Assembly (NCBI GenBank): GCA_964619555.1
Contig: CAZUDV010000013.1
Span: 56,625 to 120,624 of the forward strand
Reading direction: 5' to 3'
Origin: JAGOPY01 sp964619555
GTDB lineage: Bacteria; Bacteroidota; Bacteroidia; Bacteroidales; JAGOPY01
DNA: 64,000 nucleotides
How positions within the stretch are numbered: position 1 is the stretch's first letter; every line of letters begins with the position of its first letter. Shown here one piece after another: positions 26,137-31,949 of this stretch. A program made the position numbers and the translations under genes. The notes beneath the pieces are model-generated. The model ran no database searches, was not told the DNA's origin, and worked only from the letters and a program-made list of their open reading frames with translations.

Positions 26137-27365
26137 TTTGAGATTTTGGAGAAGATAAGTGAAGTGTTGTTCCCCCCGAAGCCGAAGGAATTGGAGAGCA
26201 CGTGCCGGTAGTTGTCGGACAGGGGGACCAGGGGACAGGGGGAAAAGGAGAGCTCCTTCATCTGTTCCTCGAAGTTCAGGTTGGGCCATGCCATGTTGTG
26301 CTGGAGGCTCAGCACGGAAAATACCGCTTCAGCGGCGCCGCAGGCCCCGAGGAGGTGGCCGGTGTGGGCTTTGGTGGAGCTGACGGGAGGGATGTGGCTG
26401 CCGAATATTTTTTCAATGGCCTTGCCTTCCGAGAGATCGTTGTTGATAGTGGCCGTACCATGGGCATTGATATAGCCTATGTCTCCGGGGTGAAGTCCAT
26501 TGCGGTCCATCGCTTCCTGCATGGCCAGGGAAGCGCCTGTGCCTTCGGGCGACAGAGCCGTCTGATGGAAGGCGTCGGTGGAGTTACCGTATCCCGTGAT
26601 CTCGCAGAGCGGCTTACGATCGCCGATGGTGTCTTCCGACTCCAGGAACAGGTAGGCAGCCCCTTCTCCCAGGTTCAGCCCGAAGCGGTTGTCGTCGAAG
26701 GGTTTGCACAGGCCTTTGTCGTAGATCATCAGGGTGTTGAAACCGTTCAGCGTGAACATGCTGAGGGCGTCGGTCCCTCCGGCCAGGGCGCGGTCCAGCC
26801 GGCCGGACCGGATGAGGCGTACGGCCGTCATGATGGCGTTAGCAGAGGAGGAGCAGGCCGTATTGATCGTGGATACATAATCCCGTATGCCCAGGTACCT
26901 GGCAATCCGGTCGGTACTTTCGCTGCATTCGTTCGACTCCACCCATTCATTGCGGGTGTTGTTGGAGAGGTAGTCGAGGTAGTATTTTTCCGTGGCCACC
27001 ATTCCTCCGACAGTGCAACCGGAGAGGAGGCCGGTTCGCATGAACTCTCCCCCTGACCCCCTCTCTTCGAGAAGAGAGGGGGAACGAAAGGGGGTGAGTT
27101 CTTCGACTGCTTCCCTTGCCGCCACCATTCCCAGCAGGGCGGTCCGGGTCAGGCCGGGTACTGGTTCCACTCCGGCCATAGCGGCCAGTTCCGTGTCGGT
27201 ATGTTTGATTTCGCCGGCCAGCAGGGAACCGCGGTGTGCTGTTTCCAGCAGGGAAATACTTCCGATGCCCGATTTGCCTGTGAGCAGCGACTGCAGGTTT
27301 TCAGCCACATTATCGCCTATAGAGGAGATGATTCCGATACCGGTGACGAAGACGCGTTTTGCCAA
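26133..27365 (-). CDS. Beta-ketoacyl-ACP synthase (KAS II/FabF-like), with two in-frame repeat inserts
   Basis: The 410-residue product is an active-site-complete ketosynthase: Cys171 (NTACSSSANA), His302 (NAHGTAT), Lys332 and His334 (STKAHTGHLLGA), and a C-terminal NSFGFGGNN. It condenses malonyl-ACP with an acyl chain. No ATG fits; I chose the TTG at 27365 (MAKRVFVTGIG) because a TATCTTTG promoter box at 27390-27397 overlaps the alternative TTG at 27392. Residues about 90-107 read the hairpin repeat R2 (PFRSPSLLEERGSGGE) and residues about 372-383 read the C-rich repeat (SFSPCPLVPLS). Both lie in loops of the fold. First gene of the operon. Confidence 0.88.
   Translation of the reverse strand: MAKRVFVTGIGIISSIGDNVAENLQSLLTGKSGIGSISLLETAHRGSLLAGEIKHTDTELAAMAGVEPVPGLTRTALLGMVAAREAVEELTPFRSPSLLEERGSGGEFMRTGLLSGCTVGGMVATEKYYLDYLSNNTRNEWVESNECSESTDRIARYLGIRDYVSTINTACSSSANAIMTAVRLIRSGRLDRALAGGTDALSMFTLNGFNTLMIYDKGLCKPFDDNRFGLNLGEGAAYLFLESEDTIGDRKPLCEITGYGNSTDAFHQTALSPEGTGASLAMQEAMDRNGLHPGDIGYINAHGTATINNDLSEGKAIEKIFGSHIPPVSSTKAHTGHLLGACGAAEAVFSVLSLQHNMAWPNLNFEEQMKELSFSPCPLVPLSDNYRHVLSNSFGFGGNNTSLIFSKISK
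26217..26250 (-). repeat. C-rich interspersed repeat inside the ketosynthase gene
   Basis: The reverse strand contains CCTTTTCCCCCTGTCCCCT, identical over 19 bases to units of the intergenic tract at 5569-5718, followed by GGTCCCCCTGTCC. It is read in frame near the C-terminus of the ketosynthase. Confidence 0.8.
27046..27103. repeat. Palindromic repeat R2 inside the ketosynthase gene
   Basis: Core hairpin CCCTCTCTTCGAGAAGAGAG with CTCTCCCCCTGACC on the left and GGGGGTGAGTT on the right. The core and right flank match intergenic repeat R1 at 13019-13086. Read in frame, it adds about 18 residues between the first helical layer and the strand leading to the active site. Confidence 0.8.
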
Positions 27366-27389
27366 GTTCCAGCTGATTGAGAGGAGTGG

Positions 27390-27397
27390 CAAAGATA
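27390..27397 (-). promoter_or_regulatory. -7 promoter box for the biosynthetic operon
   Basis: Reverse strand TATCTTTG, a perfect TAnnTTTG, 25 bases before the TTG start at 27365. It is the only promoter box of this quality seen before the nine genes and argues for one long transcript. Confidence 0.6.
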
Positions 27398-27508
27398 GAA
27401 TCTTTAAATTTTGAATTTGGGGTGATTTTTATAAATAATTTAAAATTCAAAATTCGCAATTCAAAATTATTCTTAATTTTGTGCCCTCAAATTTTGAGAA
27501 CGCTATCT

Positions 27509-27582
27509 TCCCCGATAGCTCAGCCGGTTAGAGCGAATGACTGTTAATCATTAGGTCCTTGGTTCGAGTCCAAGTCGGGGAG
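27509..27582 (+). tRNA. tRNA-Asn (GTT)
   Basis: A 74-base cloverleaf: acceptor TCCCCGA pairs with TCGGGGA, D-arm GCTCAGCCGGTTAGAGC, anticodon stem-loop with GTT at 27543-27545, and T-arm GGTTCGAGTCC. The discriminator is G and the next bases are CC, so the CCA end is not fully encoded. A terminator hairpin follows. Confidence 0.95.
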
Positions 27583-27627
27583 CCGAAGTCGACTGATCCC
27601 CCGCTTAGGCGGGGGATCTTTCTTTTT
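27575..27627 (+). repeat. Direct repeat A: tRNA-Asn 3' end plus terminator (att-like, left)
   Basis: 53 bases made of the last eight bases of the tRNA, a short linker, and the CCCCCGCTTAGGCGGGGG hairpin with its T-rich tail. They recur at 30355-30407 with three mismatches and no gaps, exactly 2,780 bases away. Duplication of a tRNA 3' end is the usual footprint of site-specific integration, but no integrase gene is present. Confidence 0.75.
27598..27627 (+). terminator. Rho-independent terminator after tRNA-Asn
   Basis: Perfect stem CCCCCGC/GCGGGGG with a TTAG loop region followed by ATCTTTCTTTTT. Well placed 15 bases after the tRNA. Confidence 0.8.
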
Positions 27628-27708
27628 GTACCTTTTGTAAGCCTTGATAGACAAGGGATAGCTCAATCCAGTATCCTTTAAAAGATTTTTAGATATTGGG
27701 GATTTTTG
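27615..27708 (+). repeat. Degenerate repeat, copy 1 (GATCTTTCTTTTTGTACC type)
   Basis: Begins GGATCTTTCTTTTTGTACC, continues through AAGCCTTGATAGACAAGG and ends near TTTTTAGATATT. Diverged copies lie at 28494-28590 and 29549-29640. It may be old tRNA-flank DNA duplicated by successive insertions. Confidence 0.65.
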
Positions 27709-28044
27709 ATTTACTAAAAATTCCGGGTTTTTATAATTATTGCTTTTAACTAAGGGTTATATCTGTACGCCTGAAGTGGATTTAGATACTTTTTTTGTTT
27801 TCGATTTATTCAGCCTCTATCCCTGACCCTTTCCCCACCCGGGGAAAGGGAATTATCCGTGCAATCAGTTTTATTGGCTTCGCACCGTAATATTCCAACT
27901 CAATCTTTTTTCCTTCACAGACTAAAGCAAAGCAGTTGCAAACTAAAAGAATCACTAAATTTACCTTTCAATTGCCCAACCTATCATTTAATTCATGCTT
28001 TAATAAGATAAGCTTTGTTTTAATAACTTTAAAACCAGCGTGAT
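27628..28044. other. Gap between tRNA-Asn and first DUF559 gene
   Basis: 417 bases holding the first degenerate repeat copy and inverted repeat R3 (27811-27852). The rest is AT-rich with no credible gene. TAACTTTA just before 28045 could be the DUF559 promoter box. Confidence 0.6.
27811..27852 (+). repeat. Palindromic repeat R3, left inverted repeat of DUF559 unit 1
   Basis: Starts CAGCCTCTATCCCTGACC and contains the hairpin CCCTTTCCCC-AC-CCGGGGAAAGGG. Its reverse complement matches R4 at 28444-28487 with only a few mismatches over about 41 bases, so the two enclose the DUF559 gene as inverted repeats. Confidence 0.8.
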
Positions 28045-28434
28045 ATGGTAAAGTTGGGCGGACAAGAGGAGTACCCGATCTATTTCGGTGCAGGGCCTGA
28101 ATTGTTGAGGATGGCAGGTGACCTTCGAAAATCCATGACAAAAGCAGAGAAAGTTCTTTGGGAACGGTTGAGAAGCCGGCAGGTAAAAGGGTACAGGTTC
28201 AGAAGGCAACACCCTGTGAAAGACTTTATTGTCGACTTCTTTTGTTATGATGCCATGCTTTCCATAGAAGTTGATGGAGAAGTTCATAATGACTCATATC
28301 AAAAGGAGCGAGATGAACAAAGAAAAATGATCTTAAAAAAACTGGGAATTAATGAACTTCGATATACCAACGAGCAAGTTTTAAACCAAATCGATGAGGT
28401 AATCCAAGAAATTGAATCCGAATTGTCAAAATAG
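28045..28434 (+). CDS. DUF559 (Vsr-like endonuclease fold) protein, unit 1
   Basis: The 129-residue product matches DUF559: KSMTKAEKVLWERLRSRQ, GYRFRRQHPVKDFIVDFFCY, LSIEVDGEVH, and ERDEQRKMILKKLGINELRYTNEQV. The DF-x-E-VDG block is the PD-(D/E)xK/Vsr-like active site, so a DNA-nicking role is likely but unproven. It is a close paralogue of the gene at 30491. Both are enclosed by inverted GC-rich repeats (R3/R4 here), and both start 15 residues before the conserved PIYFGAGPEL. It stands alone with no partner gene in the unit. Confidence 0.85.
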   Translation: MVKLGGQEEYPIYFGAGPELLRMAGDLRKSMTKAEKVLWERLRSRQVKGYRFRRQHPVKDFIVDFFCYDAMLSIEVDGEVHNDSYQKERDEQRKMILKKLGINELRYTNEQVLNQIDEVIQEIESELSK

Positions 28435-28443
28435 CATCACCAA

Positions 28444-28487
28444 TTCTCCCTTTCCCCGGGTGGGGAAAGGGCCGGGGATAGGGGCTG
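28444..28487 (-). repeat. Palindromic repeat R4, right inverted repeat of DUF559 unit 1
   Basis: Contains CCCTTTCCCCGGGTGGGGAAAGGG followed by CCGGGGATAGGGGCTG. It is the inverted partner of R3 and is nearly identical to R8 at 30936-30969. Confidence 0.8.
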
Positions 28488-28493
28488 ATCAGC

Positions 28494-28590
28494 CGGGATC
28501 TTTCTTTTTGTACCTTTCGTAAGCCTTGATAGATAAGGATTAGCTCAGGCCGGGGAGCTTTATAATATTTTTAGATACTTGGTTTTTTTT
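28494..28590 (+). repeat. Degenerate repeat, copy 2
   Basis: GGGATCTTTCTTTTTGTACC, AAGCCTTGATAGATAAGG, GCTCAGGCCGGGGAGC, TTTTTAGATACTT. It directly follows palindrome R4 through CTGATCAGCC. The GCCGGGGAGC inside it resembles the tRNA-Asn 3' end. Confidence 0.65.
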
Positions 28591-28758
28591 CATTTCTGGA
28601 AAATTAATGGTTTTCTCAGTAAAAACCGCTGGTAAAGGCTTGTCATTGTAGTTAGGGAAAGGATTTAGATAATCTGTTTTTCAGTGCTTTAAAAATTAAA
28701 TCTATTCTCACCGGGTATTTTTTGGAGAAATCCGGATTAATAATAAAAATCAATTGTT

Positions 28759-29301
28759 ATGAAAGAAAGTAATGCCGATTTAATCCCTGATGAGCTGATT
28801 TTGAGCAAGATTTATCTGATCCGGGGAAGGAAAGTAATGCTCGATATGGACCTGGCAGAATTATATGGTGTTGAAACCAAATAGTTAAAAAGAGCAGTTC
28901 GCAGAAATGAAAAGCGATTTCCGCCAGATTTCATGTTCGAGCTTGTGCAGGAAGAACTTGAAAACTTGAGGAGCCATTTTGGCACCTCAAGTTGGGGAGG
29001 AATAAGATATTTCCCTATGGCCTTCACTGAACCTGGAGTGGCAATGCTTTCAAGCATCCTGAATAGTGATAGGGCAATCTCTGTAAATATTCATATCATT
29101 CGAATCTTTATCCGACTGAGAGAAGTGTTGATGTCAAACGCTGACATATTGAATAGAGTGAATCAGGTTGAACAAACACTGGCCGGGCATGACGATAAAA
29201 TCCTTCTGATCTTCGAATACCTCCGCCAACTTGAGCAATCCCGTCAACAACAGGACGACCAGGCTGACCGGAAACGGATTGGGTTCAGACAGGAGGATTA
29301 G
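28759..29301 (+). pseudogene. ORF6N-domain protein gene with in-frame amber stop
   Basis: From the ATG at 28759 the frame reads an ORF6N-type start (LILSKIYLIRGRKVMLDMDL, AELYGVETK), then a TAG at 28882-28884, then continues in the same frame with LKRAVRRNEKRFPPDFMFEL to 29301 (180 codons in all). Intact relatives have Gln at the TAG position, so a single C-to-T change explains it. ORF6N proteins are DNA-binding-like proteins of phage and mobile element origin. Internal initiation could make the C-terminal part only. Confidence 0.8.
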
Positions 29302-29402
29302 ATTTGCTTCCGATCAACCATTATAATTCATAATGGAAAGAATACACCGTCAACTAATTTTTTTTCAGAGCCTAATGCTTTGTAAGGATATCTTAAAAGA
29401 TT

Positions 29403-29489
29403 CCATACCTTTATGATGCCAATGGCACCAAACTCCGAAAGTGCTATTACGAAGATAATTACGTGGAGGATAGCCGAGCAAATATATAA
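29403..29489 (+). pseudogene. RHS/YD-repeat C-terminal remnant
   Basis: A short frame reads PYLYDANGTKLRKCYYEDN and runs to a stop at 29487-29489. YxYDANGxKLxK is the YD repeat of RHS/WapA-type proteins. Upstream the frame is closed within four codons, so only a scrap of a once larger gene remains. Confidence 0.6.
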
Positions 29490-29503
29490 TGCAAAGATAA
29501 CTG

Positions 29504-29541
29504 CTCTCCTCCCCCGGTTGGGGGAGGCCGGGAGGGGGCTG
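29504..29541 (-). repeat. Palindromic repeat R5 (solo copy)
   Basis: CTCCTCCCCCGGTTGGGGGA followed by GGCCGGGAGGGGGCTG, the same architecture as R4, R7 and R8 but without a DUF559 gene beside it. Degenerate repeat copy 3 follows through CTGACCAGCC, as copy 2 follows R4. Confidence 0.75.
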
Positions 29542-29548
29542 ACCAGCC

Positions 29549-29640
29549 GGGATCATTCTTTTTATAACCTTTCATATTCCTTGATAGACAAGGACTAACT
29601 CAGGCCGTGGAGCTTCAAATTATTTTTAGATACTTGAAAA
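29549..29640 (+). repeat. Degenerate repeat, copy 3
   Basis: GGGATCATTCTTTTTATAACC, then CCTTGATAGACAAGGACT, GCTTCAAATTATTTTTAGATACTT. Most diverged of the three copies. Confidence 0.6.
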
Positions 29641-30015
29641 ATATATCTGTATACTGACCGGATAATTTTTGAAAAAAATCCCGATTAAAAGTTAAGGTAT
29701 CACATTTTGTGATACCTGTCTTGAAACCACTTATTATTTGACTTGATTTGAACAAGGTATATTAGAAGACAAAGGAAATCAACTCATTCGGCCTGTGAAA
29801 TCATGCTTTATTAATATTCAAAAAAAACAGGTCGCTGAAATATATTCTGAGCTTAAAATTACTATTTAACAAATCCATAACATTAATTAACAAACCTTAA
29901 CAGCATTCCCGGCTTATCACATGTACCTTTATATATCTGTTAGTTAAGATAGTGGGAATATGCTGAATCAACCACTTTAAATTGATAGTAAGCATTCATA
30001 TGAAAAACTAATGAT

Positions 30016-30285
30016 ATGGCAACAGTAATTTTAAACCACAGGGTAGAGGACTATAAAAAATGGCGTCCTGTTTTTGATGCAGATTTCCGGAGAAGAAAAG
30101 AAGCCGGAATGACGAATGAGAGGGTTTTCAGATCAGCAGATGATCCAAATACCATTTATATCATCGCAGAGGTGGCAGATCCCTCTATCACGGCAAAGAT
30201 GATGAACGATCCTGACCTTGCTGCAAAAATGAAAGAAGGCGGAGTAATCAGCAAACCTTCGGTGACAGTTCTTAATTTAACTTGA
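30016..30285 (+). CDS. Small antibiotic-biosynthesis-monooxygenase-like (dimeric alpha/beta barrel) protein
   Basis: The 89-residue product reads MATVILNHRVEDYKKWRPVF and IYIIAEVADPSITAKMMNDP, the pattern of small ferredoxin-like dimeric barrel proteins (ABM/cyclase-like) that are widespread with varied functions. No catalytic residues can be assigned. It lies inside the interval bounded by the tRNA-Asn direct repeats. An AT-rich leader with GTACCTTTATATA about 90 bases upstream may hold its promoter. Confidence 0.75.
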   Translation: MATVILNHRVEDYKKWRPVFDADFRRRKEAGMTNERVFRSADDPNTIYIIAEVADPSITAKMMNDPDLAAKMKEGGVISKPSVTVLNLT

Positions 30286-30354
30286 GTCAATTGTTAACCT
30301 CCTCAAAATATGGCCCTTTAAATTTCCATTAAAATATTCAGAAAATGGCCAGTT

Positions 30355-30407
30355 TCGGGGAGCCGAAGCCGAATGACCCCCCGCTTAGGCGGGGGATCTT
30401 TCTTTTT
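30355..30407 (+). repeat. Direct repeat D: tRNA-Asn 3' end plus terminator (att-like, right)
   Basis: TCGGGGAGCCGAAG, a short linker, then CCCCCGCTTAGGCGGGGG and ATCTTTCTTTTT. It matches 27575-27627 at 50 of 53 bases. The rest of the tRNA is absent here. Confidence 0.75.
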
Positions 30408-30412
30408 ACCAA

Positions 30413-30454
30413 GCTCCTATCCCCTGACCCCTTTCCCCAACCGGGGAAAGGGGG
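30413..30454 (+). repeat. Palindromic repeat R6, left inverted repeat of DUF559 unit 2
   Basis: GCTCCTATCCCCTGACCCC followed by the hairpin CTTTCCCCAACCGGGGAAAG. Same family and orientation as R3. Confidence 0.8.
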
Positions 30455-30476
30455 AAGTTTGGCGAAATTATTTTCG

Positions 30477-30484
30477 TATTTTTG
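30477..30484 (+). promoter_or_regulatory. -7 promoter box for DUF559 unit 2
   Basis: TATTTTTG matches TAnnTTTG and ends 6 bases before the ATG at 30491. This would make a nearly leaderless mRNA. Confidence 0.45.
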
Positions 30485-30490
30485 ATAGAT

Positions 30491-30886
30491 ATGGCAAAAC
30501 TGAGGGGACAAGAAGATTACCCGATCTATTTCGGGGCAGGGCCTGAATTGATTAGAATTGCCGGAGATCTTAGAAAATCCATGACCCAGGCAGAAAAAGT
30601 CCTTTGGGAAAGATTGAGGAATCGGCAAATAAACGGGTTTCGTTTTCGAAGACAACATCCAATCAAGGATTTTGTAGTGGATTTCTTTTGTTACGATACA
30701 ATGCTGGTAATCGAAGTCGATGGGTCGGTCCATAATGATTTAAGCCAGAAAGAGCGTGACGAACAACGCACATTGATACTGAAGCGATTGGGTATCCATG
30801 AAATTCGTTTCACAAACGATGAAGGAAATAACCGCACGGACCAGGTCATCAACAAAATTGAAAAAGAATTACAAGCCATGCGGTAG
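30491..30886 (+). CDS. DUF559 (Vsr-like endonuclease fold) protein, unit 2
   Basis: The 131-residue product is a close paralogue of the protein from 28045: MAKLRGQEDYPIYFGAGPEL, KSMTQAEKVLWERLRNRQ, FRFRRQHPIKDFVVDFFCYD, LVIEVDGSVH. All putative active-site acids are kept. I chose the ATG at 30491 over the upstream TTG because it aligns with the start of the paralogue. It is enclosed by R6 upstream and R7 plus R8 downstream in inverted orientation. Two copies with matching flanks within 3 kb suggest that the gene and its repeats move or duplicate together. Confidence 0.85.
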   Translation: MAKLRGQEDYPIYFGAGPELIRIAGDLRKSMTQAEKVLWERLRNRQINGFRFRRQHPIKDFVVDFFCYDTMLVIEVDGSVHNDLSQKERDEQRTLILKRLGIHEIRFTNDEGNNRTDQVINKIEKELQAMR

Positions 30887-30887
30887 C

Positions 30888-30969
30888 CTCTCCCTTCCCC
30901 CGGGTGGGGGAAGGGTTGGGGATGGGGGCTGAATCCCCCGGGTGGGGAAAGGGCCGGGGATAGGGGCTG
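30888..30969 (-). repeat. Palindromic repeats R7 and R8, right inverted repeats of DUF559 unit 2
   Basis: Two tandem elements: R7 at 30888-30930 (CTTCCCCCGGGTGGGGGAAG then GGTTGGGGATGGGGGCT) and R8 at 30936-30969 (CCCCGGGTGGGGAAAGGG then CCGGGGATAGGGGCTG). R8 is nearly identical to R4. Confidence 0.8.
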
Positions 30970-31139
30970 AGTGGATACGCCGGACAAATTGGCCAGTCTG
31001 CGCCGATTCTAAATGCCCACCCTAGTCTTTGAAGATGTGGAGTTTATGGCTATCTGTATTAACCGGCGTGGTGTCGTCAGTTTGACTGGCTTGTCCACTC
31101 TGGCAATGCGCCTTCAATGGTAGCAATTTTTCTATCCGG

Positions 31140-31925
31140 TCAATTGCCCTGTTTCCCGTGCAATTGATCCTGCAAAGTGAACAAAGGTTTTTGATTGATT
31201 TTGGCCAGCCCCGTTTCAGGGCGGTCAAGTGCTGTGATTAAAAACATGACCACTGCAAAGATGAGGGCCATCAAGACATTGATCTTGAAACTTCCTTTTC
31301 CTGAAATTCCGAATTGATAGCCCAGTACAAACATGGAAAAGAATAAGATCACATATAAAACATAAAATACAGTCACTGGAATACGGTACTCAAGTGCTAC
31401 AGTCACCCGTTGATTATAATTATCAATGAGGTCATTGACAGATGAAGTATAGAGTGCGTAAACTTCTGAACTCCGGTCCTGCCTGGCCAGTATTTCAGCA
31501 TAACCCCAAAGCGTGTCAAGAATTTGCTGCGAACGGGAAAGCACCAGGCCCAGTTTCGAGAAGTCCCTGGTAAGTTCAACCCGCTGATCAACGTATTCAA
31601 CAAGCAGTTTTTTAGTGCCGGAACAGATCGGTTCATCGATCAATCCTGCCCGCAGGTAGGTTGTCCGGATGTTCGTAACCTCTTCCAGGAGCTTGCTTTT
31701 GCGTGAATCGTAATGATTGGCAGCAATTTGAAAAGTGAAAGCCAGTATGAAAGCCAAAAGACCAAATACCGCCCCCACCACGGACCCAACCGCAGACTGC
31801 TGCAATTCCGGAGATTTCTTAAGGCTATATATGCCATACCGTTGACCTAGGAACAAAGCTGTCAAAACGGAAAGCAGCGGGATAAAGGACATCGCTGCTA
31901 CTTCAAGGACAATACTTATTTTCAT
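31140..31925 (-). CDS. DUF4239 (bestrophin-like) membrane protein
   Basis: The 261-residue product has two N-terminal membrane helices (residues about 5-25 and 45-68, the latter with GAVFGLLAFILAFTFQIA and the conserved NHYDSRKSKLLEEVTNI after it), a long soluble helical stretch, and two C-terminal helices. This order fits the DUF4239 family, distantly compared to bestrophin channels. Its role is unknown. It lies 24 bases after the DUF2252 gene on the same strand and the two are probably co-transcribed. Confidence 0.78.
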   Translation of the reverse strand: MKISIVLEVAAMSFIPLLSVLTALFLGQRYGIYSLKKSPELQQSAVGSVVGAVFGLLAFILAFTFQIAANHYDSRKSKLLEEVTNIRTTYLRAGLIDEPICSGTKKLLVEYVDQRVELTRDFSKLGLVLSRSQQILDTLWGYAEILARQDRSSEVYALYTSSVNDLIDNYNQRVTVALEYRIPVTVFYVLYVILFFSMFVLGYQFGISGKGSFKINVLMALIFAVVMFLITALDRPETGLAKINQKPLFTLQDQLHGKQGN

Positions 31926-31949
31926 ACATTCGTTTTTTTATCGTTCCTG

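Larger units (their letters stand above)
28435..28758. other. Gap between DUF559 unit 1 and the ORF6N pseudogene
   Basis: 324 bases with R4, a copy of the degenerate repeat, and AT-rich sequence. The last part (CACCGGGTATTTTTTGGAG region) resembles 29650-29690, so the repeat may extend about 200 bases. No gene seen. Confidence 0.6.
29302..30015. other. 714-base gap with RHS remnant, R5 and degenerate repeat copy 3
   Basis: Holds the YD-repeat remnant (29403-29489), palindrome R5 (29504-29541), degenerate repeat copy 3 (29549-29640), then AT-rich DNA up to the small gene at 30016. GTACCTTTATATA near 29923 might be a promoter box. No intact gene seen. Confidence 0.6.

Noticed and set aside
26202..27056. 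284-codon plus-strand frame opposite the ketosynthase
   Set aside because: Antisense shadow; the ketosynthase active-site motifs are intact on the other strand.
28882..28884. Recoding of TAG as an amino acid (pyrrolysine or suppression)
   Set aside because: Only one such codon was seen, in a decayed accessory zone, so mutation is simpler.
29365..29556. 63-codon minus-strand frame across R5
   Set aside because: It reads the palindrome and the antisense of the RHS remnant.
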